64,000 bases of DNA from Lewinellaceae bacterium (lineage in GTDB: Bacteria; Bacteroidota; Bacteroidia; Chitinophagales; Saprospiraceae): positions 1,622,001-1,686,000 of the forward strand of contig JACJYR010000001.1 of assembly GCA_020636005.1 (NCBI GenBank), written 5' to 3'. Under the pieces are notes generated by a model. It worked only from the letters and a program-made list of their open reading frames with translations, was not told the origin of the DNA and made no database searches. Each line of letters starts with the position of its first letter. The first letter of the stretch is position 1. Below are positions 26,235-35,098 of the stretch, in pieces. The translations under genes were made by a program, and so were the position numbers.

Positions 26235-26300
26235 TGATGAATGGTAAATGGTGAATGGTTAATTTGACTATTCACCATTCACCCATTCACCATTCACCAT
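26234..26300. repeat. junction inverted repeat (ATGGTGA type)
   Basis: ATGATGAATGGTAAATGGTG-like arm at 26234-26260 and CACCATTCAC-type arm at 26270-26300, ending 12 bases before the atpH start. Confidence 0.75.
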
Positions 26301-26311
26301 TTTATAAAAGG

Positions 26312-26881
26312 ATGAGTGTCCAAAGAATAGCCACCAGATATGCCAAGTCACTGATTGACCTTGCCAATGAGCATGGGAAACTGGACAAGGTACTGGAAGA
26401 TGTAAAGTCTTTCCGGGAAGTTGCCAAGAACAGGGACTTTGACCTGTTGCTAAAAAGCCCGGTCGTGAAAGGTGATACGAAACAGAAAATTTTCAACAAG
26501 CTCTTCCAGGGCAAATTCGACGAGATGACCATGGCCTTTCTGACCATCCTGTTAAAGAAGGGCCGTGAAGCGCAGTTGACAGAAATTGCCAACGAATTTG
26601 TCGATCAGTTTAAAGTCATCAACCACATCTCTACGGTAAAACTGACGACCGCCAATAAACTAACCCCCGAAGCGGTAGAGAACATCCACAAAAAGCTGCT
26701 GGCCAGTACCGCAACTGACGACAAAGTGGAATTGGTCACCAAAGTAAACCCCGACCTCATCGGCGGCTTCGTGGTGGAGTTTGAAGATAAACTATATGAC
26801 GCCAGTGTAGCCCACAAGCTCTCTTTGTTGAAAAAAGAATTCAAGGACAACCTTTATATCTCGCAAATCATAGCGCAGTAA
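26312..26881 (+). CDS. atpH: ATP synthase subunit delta
   Basis: A 189-residue delta (OSCP) subunit joining the peripheral stalk to the top of F1. The N-terminal IATRYAKSLIDLANEHGKLD and the C-terminal NPDLIGGFVVEFEDKLYDASV (split here only by citation) match the family. The ATG at 26312 is preceded by AAAAGG; the open frame upstream is repeat sequence only. Gaps before and after carry repeat hairpins. Confidence 0.94.
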   Translation: MSVQRIATRYAKSLIDLANEHGKLDKVLEDVKSFREVAKNRDFDLLLKSPVVKGDTKQKIFNKLFQGKFDEMTMAFLTILLKKGREAQLTEIANEFVDQFKVINHISTVKLTTANKLTPEAVENIHKKLLASTATDDKVELVTKVNPDLIGGFVVEFEDKLYDASVAHKLSLLKKEFKDNLYISQIIAQ

Positions 26882-26886
26882 AATCA

Positions 26887-26954
26887 ATGATTAAATGGCT
26901 GAATGGTTACATGGCTTTTAGAACCATTCAACCATTCAACCATTCAACCATCAT
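26887..26954. repeat. junction inverted repeat (AATGGCTGA type)
   Basis: TGATTAAATGGCTGAATGG arm and its CCATTCAACCATTCAACC-like partner at 26923-26950, ending six bases before the atpA start. Confidence 0.75.
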
Positions 26955-26960
26955 AAAATT

Positions 26961-28547
26961 ATGATAGACGTCAAACCTGATGAAATATCGGCGATACTCA
27001 AACAGCAACTGAGCGGATTCAGCACGGCTACCGAACTCGAAGAAGTCGGCACGGTGCTGCAAGTTGGCGATGGTATCGCCCGTGTGTATGGCCTCAATAA
27101 AGCCCAGGCCGGGGAACTCGTAGAATTCCAGACCGGTGTGCAGGCTGTTGTACTCAACCTCGAAGAAGACAATGTCGGTGTCGTATTGATGGGGCCCAGC
27201 GACCACATCCGGGAAGGCTCGACCGTGCGCCGTACCGGCCGCATCGCCTCTATCCAGGTGGGCGAGGAAATGGTGGGCCGCGTGGTGAACCCACTTGGAC
27301 AACCTATTGACGGCAAAGGCCCAATCGGCGGCAAAAAGTACGATATGCCCCTGGAGCGCAAGGCCCCCGGCGTTATCTACCGCCAGCCGGTGAACGAGCC
27401 GCTGCAAACGGGTATCAAAGCTATTGACTCCATGATCCCCATCGGCAGGGGCCAGCGGGAGTTGATCATCGGCGACCGCCAGACTGGAAAGACGGCCATT
27501 GCCATTGATACCATTATCAACCAAAAAGAATTTTACGACAGGGGCGAGCCGGTCTTCTGCATTTATGTTGCTTCTGGCCAGAAGTCTTCCAACGTGGCAA
27601 ACGTGGCAAAAACACTGGAAGAAAACGGCGCCATGGATTATACGGTCATCGTGTCGGCTTCTGCTGCCGACCCGGCGCCGCTCATATTCTTTGCGCCTTT
27701 TGCCGGCGCATCCATCGGCGAATATTTCCGGGATACGGGCCGGCCGGCGCTCATTGTGTACGATGACTTGTCAAAACAGGCCGTTGCTTATCGTGAGGTG
27801 TCGCTTTTGCTGCGCCGCCCACCTGGACGTGAGGCCTATCCTGGCGACATTTTTTACCTCCACTCCCGTCTGCTGGAGCGTGCTGCCAAGGTCATCAACA
27901 GCGATAGCATTGCCCAGGACATGAACGACCTGCCACCAAGCCTCAAAGAAGCTGGCATCGTGAAAGGCGGCGGTTCGCTTACAGCCCTCCCCATCATCGA
28001 AACGCAGGCTGGGGACGTTTCGGCCTACATCCCAACCAACGTGATTTCCATCACCGACGGTCAGATATTCCTCGAATCCAACTTGTTCAACGCTGGTATC
28101 CGCCCCGCCATCAACGTAGGTATCTCGGTAAGCCGGGTAGGTGGCAACGCACAGATCAAGTCCATGAAAAAAGTGTCTGGTACATTGAAGATTGACCAGG
28201 CACAATACCGTGAGTTGGAAGCTTTCGCCAAGTTTGGTTCCGACCTGGACGCGGCTACGGTTGCAGTGCTGGAAAAAGGGAAACGCAACGTGGAAATCCT
28301 GAAGCAACCACAATATTCACCACTCTCCGTGGAGAAACAGGTTGCCATTATCTACCTGGGTACCAAGGGCTTGCTGAAGGATGTACCTGTAAATAAGGTG
28401 CAAGAGTTTGAAGAAATCTTCTTACTGAAACTCGAACAACTCCATCCGGATGTCCTCAAAGACTTTAAAGCCGGAAAGCTGTCCGACGACTCCTTGGCAA
28501 CAGTAGAAAAATTGGCGGGCGAACTGACCCGGCAGTACAAGAAGTGA
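26961..28547 (+). CDS. atpA: ATP synthase subunit alpha
   Basis: A 528-residue alpha subunit. The N-terminal crown, Walker A GDRQTGKT (about residue 174), the SAADPAPLIFFAPF segment and the signature PAINVGISVSRVGG with the arginine finger are all seen. It forms non-catalytic sites in F1. Length is typical. The downstream gap with a GAGAAGTGAGG hairpin runs to the atpG start. Confidence 0.96.
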   Translation: MIDVKPDEISAILKQQLSGFSTATELEEVGTVLQVGDGIARVYGLNKAQAGELVEFQTGVQAVVLNLEEDNVGVVLMGPSDHIREGSTVRRTGRIASIQVGEEMVGRVVNPLGQPIDGKGPIGGKKYDMPLERKAPGVIYRQPVNEPLQTGIKAIDSMIPIGRGQRELIIGDRQTGKTAIAIDTIINQKEFYDRGEPVFCIYVASGQKSSNVANVAKTLEENGAMDYTVIVSASAADPAPLIFFAPFAGASIGEYFRDTGRPALIVYDDLSKQAVAYREVSLLLRRPPGREAYPGDIFYLHSRLLERAAKVINSDSIAQDMNDLPPSLKEAGIVKGGGSLTALPIIETQAGDVSAYIPTNVISITDGQIFLESNLFNAGIRPAINVGISVSRVGGNAQIKSMKKVSGTLKIDQAQYRELEAFAKFGSDLDAATVAVLEKGKRNVEILKQPQYSPLSVEKQVAIIYLGTKGLLKDVPVNKVQEFEEIFLLKLEQLHPDVLKDFKAGKLSDDSLATVEKLAGELTRQYKK

Positions 28548-28612
28548 GAAGTGAGGAGTGAGAGGTGAGGCACCGGCCCACCCTCACTCCTCGCATCTCA
28601 CCTCTCACTTCT
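28545..28612. repeat. junction inverted repeat (GTGAGGAGTGAG type)
   Basis: AGTGAGAAGTGAGGAGTGAG-type arm from the atpA stop, mirrored by CTCACTCC..CACCTCTCACTTC at 28583-28611, then nine A residues and the atpG ATG. The same unit is used at 31576-31659. Confidence 0.75.
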
Positions 28613-28621
28613 AAAAAAAAA

Positions 28622-29512
28622 ATGGCTAATCTCAAAATAGTAAGAGACCGCATCAAGTCGGTTCAGAATACACAGCAGATCACCAAGGCAATGAAGATGG
28701 TATCGGCGGCGAAACTGCGGAGGGCACAGCAAGCCATTCAGCAGATGCGGCCCTATGCGGACAAGCTGAACGGGATGCTCCGCAACATCCTTTCCAACCT
28801 GGGCGGCCAGGCCAATACTACTTTTGGTACGGAAAGACCCGTGAAAAAAGCCTGCATCGTCGTAGTGACTTCCAACCGTGGCCTAGCTGGCGCTTTTAAC
28901 ACCAACGTCATCAAATCGGCCATCGCCACCATCGATCAGAAATATGCCGATGTGCGCAAAGAAGGCAACCTTACTATTTTACCTATCGGTAAAAAAGGCT
29001 ACGATGCGTTCAGGAAACGTTATACTGATTGCACCATTATCAAGGATCATGTAGATGTTTTCAATGATTTGAGCTTCGACAATGTGGCGCTCGTTTCCCA
29101 GCGCTTGATGGATGCTTTTAAAGCAGGTGAATTTGATGCAGTAGAAGTGTCTTATGGCCGCTTCAAAAATGCAGCGATGCAGTTCCCGGAAACGGAACAG
29201 TGGTTGCCGGTGCCAAAGATGGAAGCTTCCGGCGACCAAAAAGGAAAGGCAGACTATATCTTCGAACCGGATATGGAGAGCCTCCTGGAAACTCTAGTAC
29301 CCAGCATCCTCCAAACTACTTTCCACAAATACCTCCTTGACACCCACGCTTCCGAGCACGGTGCCCGTATGACGGCAATGGACAAGGCCACAGAAAATGC
29401 CAACGACCTGCTGAAAGAGCTGAAACTCAGCTACAACAAGGCCCGCCAGGAAGCCATTACCGGCGAAATCCTGGAAATCGTGGGCGGGGCGGCAGCGTTG
29501 GAAAGTGCTTAA
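28622..29512 (+). CDS. atpG: ATP synthase subunit gamma
   Basis: A 296-residue gamma subunit, the rotating central shaft of F1. The N-terminal helix (KIVRDRIKSVQNTQQITKAM, then KMVSAAKLRRAQQ) and the C-terminal helix (SEHGARMTAMDKATENANDL, then SYNKARQEAITGEILEIVGG) are fully conserved. The ATG at 28622 fits the family start. It ends the operon: two terminators follow, and beta and epsilon (atpD, atpC) are not in the window, as is usual in this phylum. Confidence 0.96.
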   Translation: MANLKIVRDRIKSVQNTQQITKAMKMVSAAKLRRAQQAIQQMRPYADKLNGMLRNILSNLGGQANTTFGTERPVKKACIVVVTSNRGLAGAFNTNVIKSAIATIDQKYADVRKEGNLTILPIGKKGYDAFRKRYTDCTIIKDHVDVFNDLSFDNVALVSQRLMDAFKAGEFDAVEVSYGRFKNAAMQFPETEQWLPVPKMEASGDQKGKADYIFEPDMESLLETLVPSILQTTFHKYLLDTHASEHGARMTAMDKATENANDLLKELKLSYNKARQEAITGEILEIVGGAAALESA

Positions 29513-29551
29513 GCATATTGGCTACTTTATCAATGCAATTATGGTTTGAAG

Positions 29552-29588
29552 AAAAAATAATCCCGATTTTACATTGGGATTATTTTTT
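29552..29588 (+). terminator. rho-independent terminator of the atp operon
   Basis: 13-nt arms AAAAAATAATCCC (29552-29564) and GGGATTATTTTTT (29576-29588), 39 bases after the atpG stop. The A/T-rich stem can also act on the opposite strand. Confidence 0.8.
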
Positions 29589-29657
29589 ATAAACCCCTTT
29601 CCTCCCATAGGTTTCTATAAGTAAACTTGACAAGTTATTATTCACCCGTTACTATAC

Positions 29658-29695
29658 AAAAAAGGGTATGGCTTTTTGCGCCATACCCTTTTTTT
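29658..29695 (+). terminator. second, strong terminator
   Basis: AAAAAAGGGTATGG (29658-29671) and CCATACCCTTTTTTT (29681-29695), a nearly perfect bidirectional terminator between atpG and the convergent lipoprotein gene. Confidence 0.85.
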
Positions 29696-29755
29696 CGTTC
29701 CCGGAGAAAGCCCACATCTATCATTTCCCTGCAAAAACCTGCCTATCTCTGTGTT

Positions 29756-30592
29756 TTACATCGAAAAGGGATAAACCTGGCCATTGATGGTAAAAGTACC
29801 CTGGTTGTCGCAGGTACCGTTTCCGTAATCCACCAATACAGGCAAACCATTGACGTCAAGAACCCCGGTTCCTTTGCTTATGTAGTTGCAAATATTGGCT
29901 TTTTCAAGAGGTGATTGGATGAGCCAGTTCACAGTTTCGCCATTGGATAGCACAGTGTTGATGTGGCCGGCCACTTGGTAAACATCATCGTGCCAGTCCC
30001 ACCAGGTCGGGTTGCCCGCCGTTTGGGTATAGGTCTGGTTGCCACTAAAAGCAAAGGAATAGCCATTGGGGTCGGTCAACTTAATTTGCTGGGCATCTAT
30101 GCTGAGAATGGCAGCGGTGGCAGTGCTTAAGTTGGTGAAAACAAACTGGCCTTCCACGTTTATACCATCTTCAGCATAGTTGTCGTAAGCAACGGAAATC
30201 TGGGCATTAGGCTCCCATATTGCCCCGACGTTCATGATTACCTTGCCAACCTTGAACTTGCCATCGGCATCGGTACATCCGCTGCCAAAGTCCACCGTGA
30301 CGAGTTTAGGGAAGACAAAGGGATCGGGCGGCACAACGGTTACGTTTCCGCAGGTGTCTGTTCGTTCTTCCACACCACCATCAGCTATCAAGCCGTTGGC
30401 ATCCTCGGCGCCCCGCTGGGCGATATGGAAAGAGGATAGGATTAATTGTTGACTGGCCAGGGACTCCTTCGCTTTTGCGACGGTGGCCTCATCCGCAGGC
30501 GAAGCGGGAGCAGGATCTTTTTGGCAGCTTGAAAAAACGCACAGGAAAGCTGTGGTGAGCAGTAGCAGCGATGATTTTAATTGATGGTTCAT
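29756..30592 (-). CDS. lipoprotein of unknown function
   Basis: A 278-residue lipoprotein. The signal peptide ends in a lipobox (CVFSSC), with the lipidated Cys at residue 23. The mature part is rich in beta strands and polar residues (VTVDFGSGCTDADGKFKVGK is a conserved pattern of unnamed Bacteroidota lipoproteins). No catalytic motif is seen. It lies between the atp operon and the tail locus on the same strand as the tail genes, but a gap of about 145 bases and different composition argue that it is separate. Confidence 0.72.
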   Translation of the reverse strand: MNHQLKSSLLLLTTAFLCVFSSCQKDPAPASPADEATVAKAKESLASQQLILSSFHIAQRGAEDANGLIADGGVEERTDTCGNVTVVPPDPFVFPKLVTVDFGSGCTDADGKFKVGKVIMNVGAIWEPNAQISVAYDNYAEDGINVEGQFVFTNLSTATAAILSIDAQQIKLTDPNGYSFAFSGNQTYTQTAGNPTWWDWHDDVYQVAGHINTVLSNGETVNWLIQSPLEKANICNYISKGTGVLDVNGLPVLVDYGNGTCDNQGTFTINGQVYPFSM

Positions 30593-30737
30593 AACCTAAG
30601 CATTTAATTAAGGGATGAATAAAAATGGATGGTGCTGAAAATCAATTATTTAGAAGTCAGCAACAACATTGGATTCACCTTAAAAACGACTTATGGTTTA
30701 GATACCCCCCCCTCGTGGAAAAAAACAAACCGGTTAC

Positions 30738-31568
30738 TTACTCCACATCAATCTCCACGTTCACCCCATCCTCTGCCGCAGCCCCCGGGCTGTGTATTTT
30801 CTCTATAAGCCCAAAGCCGCCCACAATTTCACGGATAAACCGAACCTGCCCGATGGCCTTGAAAGAAGCCTGCAACTTGAACAGGTTGCCCGTTTTTTCG
30901 GTGGTCGTGAGCAAAGGCAACATCTGGCTAATCGTTGTCTCCGAAAGGTAGGCGTTGGAAACATGCACCACCTGGTTGGCGCTGTTGAACTGTTCCAACA
31001 ACTCGTCGTGGTTGCTCAGGATCATGCCCGTGGCGAGCGAGGCCCATTTTTCGGCATTTCCGGCCAAGGTGTCGTACGCATCCACAAAAAAAGTTTGCTC
31101 AAACTCCCGCACCGTGAAAACGCCCACATAGGAAAAGCGCAGAATAATAGTGTCCGCCCCAGTCATGTCCCGGGTGAAGGTGAGTTGGGCATTTTGGTGA
31201 TCAATAGTAAAATCCTTCCCTTCGACAAACAGCAAGCGCCTGCCCGCCAGCGGCCCCGCACCGAACAGCACCTTACAAAGTACCGAAGTATCCAAAGGCA
31301 TCTTGGCCAATTGGTACGGCCCGGCAGGGTTACCGCCGTTCACGGCCAGTTCCTCCCGCATTTCGATGGGGCGGGGCTGGCTGGAACTCAATTCCCGGTG
31401 GTGCTGGGTGTAGGTCACTTCCCCCAAATGGACGCCAAGCCGTGGCGCTTGCCCATTGCCGGGCACAGGAATAGGCCCTTCAGCCACCCGGGTGTTCGGG
31501 TTGGTCAGCACCCCTGCAAAGCCGGCCCGCAGGGTGTTGATGATGCGTATGACGAGGTTGTGTACCAT
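30738..31568 (-). CDS. tail-locus protein of unknown function
   Basis: A 276-residue protein, last gene of the tail locus. A central beta-rich part (KDFTIDHQNAQLTFTRDMTG, then TIILRFSYVGVFTVREFEQ) and a helical C-terminal half (ATGMILSNHDELLEQFNSA) can be seen. The first 30 residues (VIRIINTLRAGFAGVL) may be an N-terminal helix. I do not recognise a family. The place at the end of a contractile-tail locus is where a tail-terminator or capping protein would fit, but this is only a guess from position. The gap to the preceding gene is a GTGAGG hairpin. Confidence 0.62.
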   Translation of the reverse strand: MVHNLVIRIINTLRAGFAGVLTNPNTRVAEGPIPVPGNGQAPRLGVHLGEVTYTQHHRELSSSQPRPIEMREELAVNGGNPAGPYQLAKMPLDTSVLCKVLFGAGPLAGRRLLFVEGKDFTIDHQNAQLTFTRDMTGADTIILRFSYVGVFTVREFEQTFFVDAYDTLAGNAEKWASLATGMILSNHDELLEQFNSANQVVHVSNAYLSETTISQMLPLLTTTEKTGNLFKLQASFKAIGQVRFIREIVGGFGLIEKIHSPGAAAEDGVNVEIDVE

Positions 31569-31575
31569 CTTTTTT

Positions 31576-31659
31576 TGAGAAGTGAGGAGTGAGGGGTGAG
31601 GGGTGAGGATTGTAGCAGCGCCCCCTCCTCACCTCTCACCCCTCACTCCTCACCTCTTT
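31576..31659. repeat. junction inverted repeat (GTGAGGGGTGAGG type)
   Basis: On the plus strand GAGAAGTGAGGAGTGAGGGG (31576 on) is mirrored by CCTCACCTCTCACCCCTCAC (to 31659). The coding-strand arm next to the 30738-31568 start codon is the C/A-rich one, as in atpG. Confidence 0.75.
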
Positions 31660-32208
31660 TTAGGAAGGCATAAACTCAAAAGTCAGCGACGCCTCGGCCA
31701 TGCCTTCTGCCTTGGCGGTCACGGTGGCGGTCACGGTTTCATGGCTGGCGGTGAGGGTCAGTTTGGCCTTACCCGTTTTGGTTGTGATGCGCCTGTCCGA
31801 CAAAGCTCCTGCCGTGGTGCTGATGAGGATGGTCGTTTCATCCTTCACCAGGTTGCCCTTGGGGTTTTTGATGTCGATATTGATAGTGGCCTTCGACTTG
31901 CCGTCGGCGGGCAGTTCGGGCATGCCGTCGCCGTCGGTGTCCTTGGCATCCGTCTCCAGGTTGAGCCTGTCCGGCTGGGACTTCCGCACGACGTCCACCG
32001 GTACGCCCTTGCTGTCCAGCTTGAACTCCCATTCGTTCCAGGCCATCACGTATTTGATGGAGTCCTTGACGGTGACAAAGCCCATTTTGGAACGGTCGGC
32101 ATTGGGATACAGCTCTTCCAGGGTGGCCTCCCGCCAGGTGCCGTTGTCGAAAACCTGGGTCGTGGCGCCGAGGAATTTGTTCGTTCCTTTTTCATAAATG
32201 ATAATCAT
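31660..32208 (-). CDS. tail-locus protein with a bacterial Ig-like domain
   Basis: A 182-residue protein. The first 60 residues are of unknown fold (YEKGTNKFLGATTQVFD). After a short acidic linker with a calcium-loop-like DTDGDGMPEL, the C-terminal about 90 residues form an invasin-type Ig domain (ATINIDIKNPKGNLVKDETT, then SDRRITTKTGKAKLTLTA). In phage-like tails such domains decorate fibres and bind surfaces. Start is ATG at 32208 (MIIIYEKG). It lies with two other fibre-like genes at the 3' side of the locus. Confidence 0.68.
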   Translation of the reverse strand: MIIIYEKGTNKFLGATTQVFDNGTWREATLEELYPNADRSKMGFVTVKDSIKYVMAWNEWEFKLDSKGVPVDVVRKSQPDRLNLETDAKDTDGDGMPELPADGKSKATINIDIKNPKGNLVKDETTILISTTAGALSDRRITTKTGKAKLTLTASHETVTATVTAKAEGMAEASLTFEFMPS

Positions 32209-32243
32209 ATCGTCCTGAATTTTTTTGGTGAAACATTGAAGGA

Positions 32244-32741
32244 TTACCAGCCCCCTTTCTTGCCGAAGGCGATGCCGGAAGCCAGGGAGCTGCCGGCCAC
32301 GCCAGGTTGGTTCAGAAACGGCACCTGCTTCCAGATGGAGATTTTGCCGGTATTGTCCCAGGTGATTTTTACAAATTCGTCCTGTGGCACAGAGTTGAGC
32401 GTGGCAAAAAACACACACTCGTTCACGGCAAAGCCAGCTGGCACAGGGATGTTTTGCCCATGCGAGAGCCCCCCCGTGACGGCAATCCCGATTTGGGGAA
32501 TGACGCCCGCCGCCAGCTTGGCCGCCGTCACGGCGGCATTCTGGATTTTGGCAGTGGAAACGGCATTGTCGGCAATGCCACTGGTTCCAATGGGCGGCGC
32601 ATCTTCGCCCGATCCGGAGTGTTGGTGGCCCGCCCCCCCGTTGAATTTGGCGAAAAGCGCCACGACTGCATCCAGCGCCTCGTTCCAATCTTGCGATTTG
32701 ATGAGGTCGCCGGGATTCTTTGGTACATGACTGAAAGGCAT
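32244..32741 (-). CDS. tail fibre-like protein
   Basis: A 165-residue protein. The N-terminal DLIKSQDWNEALDAVVALF is a pattern common at the start of virion-attached fibre proteins, followed by HQHSGSGEDAPPIG and a short repeat IADNAVSTAKIQNAAVTAAK of the type seen in the shafts of trimeric phage fibres. The C-terminal half is beta-rich (SVPQDEFVKITWDNTGKISI). Trimeric fibre is inferred from the repeat. The 148-base gap on its upstream side holds one CTCCATT repeat arm. Confidence 0.72.
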   Translation of the reverse strand: MPFSHVPKNPGDLIKSQDWNEALDAVVALFAKFNGGAGHQHSGSGEDAPPIGTSGIADNAVSTAKIQNAAVTAAKLAAGVIPQIGIAVTGGLSHGQNIPVPAGFAVNECVFFATLNSVPQDEFVKITWDNTGKISIWKQVPFLNQPGVAGSSLASGIAFGKKGGW

Positions 32742-32889
32742 GGTAGTTGATTTTTTAATGTTCCAATCCAAAGGCGGTTATTAAATACACCACCGCCTCA
32801 GGATCATGTTTGTTACGAATATTTATCTTGAAAACCAGGCATTTAATACAATGCCATCCATTCTCCATTTTTAATTCTCCATTCTCCAT
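32742..32889. other. gap with a single repeat arm
   Basis: Apart from one arm of CATTCTCCATT-type units at 32846-32895, nothing is recognised. The mirrored arm seen at other junctions is missing. Confidence 0.45.
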
Positions 32890-33357
32890 TCAAAAAAGTA
32901 TCTCCCAGACAAGCGTCAGCTTGAAGTCTTCCGTCTTGTTCACCGCCGGGAACACCACCCGGTTGTACATCACCCCGTCCGCTTCCGCGTTGAACAGGCC
33001 GGCCTCCGTCAGGGCACCGTTTCCTTCCAGGAAATCAAGGTCGGTAGTGATGGTGACCCTCATTCGCCCGTTCGCTTCCACGATGTCGGCTTCGGGATCT
33101 ACCTCGTTGATTGGTTTTCGGAAAATCTCTTTGTCCAAACTCGTTTTGGCCGTCGGCTCATTGGCGTCGTTGCTGATGCCAACGGCCAGGTGCGAGATGG
33201 GGTCGATCTTTTGCCCGGTAAACTGTTTGGCCACCAGGTCACGCCCCGTCAGCACGATGTCGTTGTCGGAGGCAAACTGGCCGGCAGGGTTGCCTGCACG
33301 GTCGAAGAGCAGCAGCCGGAGCCGGCCTTTCATGTCGATGTGGTCTCGTATTTTCAT
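32890..33357 (-). CDS. phage tail-like structural protein
   Basis: A 155-residue protein with the pattern of small virion/tail proteins that begin with DRAGN..GQFASDNDIVLTGRDL and contain ISHLAVGISNDANEPTAKTS, then a beta-rich half ending in LTEAGLFNAEADGVMYNRVV and FKLTLVWEILF. This EAGLF..R..F..I/K..D order is common to the N-terminal attachment modules of tail fibres in Myoviridae-type phages. The ATG at 33357 is chosen because the open frame upstream is repeat sequence. Confidence 0.65.
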   Translation of the reverse strand: MKIRDHIDMKGRLRLLLFDRAGNPAGQFASDNDIVLTGRDLVAKQFTGQKIDPISHLAVGISNDANEPTAKTSLDKEIFRKPINEVDPEADIVEANGRMRVTITTDLDFLEGNGALTEAGLFNAEADGVMYNRVVFPAVNKTEDFKLTLVWEILF

Positions 33358-33370
33358 GTTAAAGTGTTTT

Positions 33371-33427
33371 TGGCTGTTGGCTGTTGGCTGTTGGCTATTG
33401 GCCGCCAATAGCCAACAGCCAATAGCC
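33371..33427. repeat. junction inverted repeat (GGCTGTTGGCT type)
   Basis: GGCTGTT units at 33372-33402 mirrored by GCCAATAGCCAACAGCC at 33404-33427. It fills the gap between the gpI-like gene and the next gene. Confidence 0.78.
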
Positions 33428-33428
33428 T

Positions 33429-35024
33429 TTAAGCAAACGAATTCAACGAATCAAACCCCGTATAATCGAACACCCCTGCCAGCAGCAACGAGTCCGACAT
33501 TTCGTGTTCCAGCCCGTCCGGGTAGGGCGTCTGCACGCTGCCAATGTCGAAATTGGCTTCCTCCATCTGCTGGTCTTCCTGCGTCCCAGCTATTTGCAGG
33601 CCCGCTATTTGGTCGGTCATATCGTGCCGCTCGGTGAAATTTTTCACATAATCCACTACGGCATACACGCCCGCCGCCCGCACCTTGTCCACGATGGGCT
33701 TTATCTGGCTGCGGGGGTTGATGGGCAGGTTGGAGAACTTATCGGGGTATTCCAGTTGGCTCAAAATGAGCGCTTTGTGCTCATCCTGCTCCGTCTCCGT
33801 GAGGCCCGCTTTTTCAAAAAATTCCTTTTCAGTGCCAATTTCCTGCCCATTTACCGTTTCCAGTTTGGCCAAAATTTCCGGGGGCAAGCCTGTTGCTTCC
33901 AAGCGTTCCAGCACCAGATCCGTCACTTTCAGGTTGACCGTGAAACTTGGAATGTCCCAGGGAATCCTGACCATAAAGGTGGCCGGGTGCAGCCGGGTGA
34001 ATTTGGCCTCCAGGCTGGCCACGGGATCGGGAAAGGCGAAGACGGCGAGGTCGAAATAGACCCCTTCCTCGTCGAAGCGGGCGACCTTGTTCGTCAATTC
34101 CCCGGCAAAGTCAAAAGTGGCCAAATCGAACACGGCACCGGGGTTGTTGAAGATGCCGACCGCATCCGCATTTTCAGAGGCAAAGGTGGAAAAGTCGAAA
34201 ATGCCTTCGTCAAACTTCCCTTTTACCAGCCCGACTTCGGCCTCCAGGCGCAGGATGTTTTCCCCCGGCAGCATCAGCGGCGTCTGGCCATCGGGCACGA
34301 ACTCCTCACCGTTGCGCATCACTTTTTTACCGGGAAAAAAAGACAGTACGTCGCCCGCCTTCACCGTGCCGTTGTACTGCACCTTTTCGCCCGAAGTAAA
34401 ATTCACGAGTGCCGGACCGGTGAGCGGATAGGGCAGATCTTCCCGCACCTTCAGCCGGAACTCCGTTGGCGTCGGCACCACGTTGGGGTTTATCAGGGTA
34501 AAAGGCTCGTACAGCACCGTGTCCACCGTTGGAAGCGTGGCCTTCTCCGGCAGGTACTCCACGATTTGGATTTTGCCGAGCGCCTCCGCTGCCCCGTCCG
34601 CATCGTCCACGATGCCGAGGTTGGCACCTACTATTTTGACAATGTTCTCCTTCGTGGACGCCCCGCTGCGCAAGACGTTTATCAATCCCTTGATGCGGGT
34701 GCGGTACACTTCATCGTCCAGTTTCCCCTCCTCGCCGGGCCGCCGGGCGCCCTGCTGCAGCAGCGAGGTGACGCCGAGGCGCTCTATGTACAGCGTGAAA
34801 ATTTTATCCAAATCCCCCTTCGCAGCCGTGGCGTTCACCACCCCTGCCGGCAAACTGTTGTCCGCCGAATCCACCCAATGCGACCGCATGACCCGCAGCA
34901 GATCCTCCTCCGCCACGTCGCAGGCATGCCCAAAGGCTTCCACGAACTGGTAAAACAGGTTCAGCACCTCCTCCGATTGGTAGAAGTGTGGAAGTCGTTG
35001 TATGATGCTGGTCGATCTGCCCAT
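33429..35024 (-). CDS. gpI-like baseplate protein (Mu gp48 family)
   Basis: A 531-residue protein following baseplate J, the usual place of the tail protein I/gp48. The N-terminal third (IIQRLPHFYQSEEVLNLFYQ, then VDSADNSLPAG, and YRTRIKGLINVLRSGASTKE) matches this family; it is longer than Mu gp48, with added beta-rich repeats (GIFDFSTFASEN, AVFDLATFDFAG, VYFDLAVFAFPD). The C-terminal part contains a conserved VDKVRAAGVYAVVDYVKNF helix. It builds the baseplate wedge ring. Confidence 0.78.
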   Translation of the reverse strand: MGRSTSIIQRLPHFYQSEEVLNLFYQFVEAFGHACDVAEEDLLRVMRSHWVDSADNSLPAGVVNATAAKGDLDKIFTLYIERLGVTSLLQQGARRPGEEGKLDDEVYRTRIKGLINVLRSGASTKENIVKIVGANLGIVDDADGAAEALGKIQIVEYLPEKATLPTVDTVLYEPFTLINPNVVPTPTEFRLKVREDLPYPLTGPALVNFTSGEKVQYNGTVKAGDVLSFFPGKKVMRNGEEFVPDGQTPLMLPGENILRLEAEVGLVKGKFDEGIFDFSTFASENADAVGIFNNPGAVFDLATFDFAGELTNKVARFDEEGVYFDLAVFAFPDPVASLEAKFTRLHPATFMVRIPWDIPSFTVNLKVTDLVLERLEATGLPPEILAKLETVNGQEIGTEKEFFEKAGLTETEQDEHKALILSQLEYPDKFSNLPINPRSQIKPIVDKVRAAGVYAVVDYVKNFTERHDMTDQIAGLQIAGTQEDQQMEEANFDIGSVQTPYPDGLEHEMSDSLLLAGVFDYTGFDSLNSFA

Positions 35025-35098
35025 GAAGGGAGTTATGAGTTTTGAGTTTTGAGTTATGGGTTTTGGGACTTCGTTGGTTATTCGCCGACTGCCAACTT

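Noticed and set aside
29513..30700. Missing atpD and atpC as a sign of a broken ATP synthase operon
   Set aside because: In Bacteroidota the beta and epsilon genes are commonly placed elsewhere; terminators after atpG look intact.
33504..35045. Plus-strand open frame of 513 codons opposite the gpI-like gene
   Set aside because: Antisense shadow caused by high GC and codon pattern; no recognisable domain.
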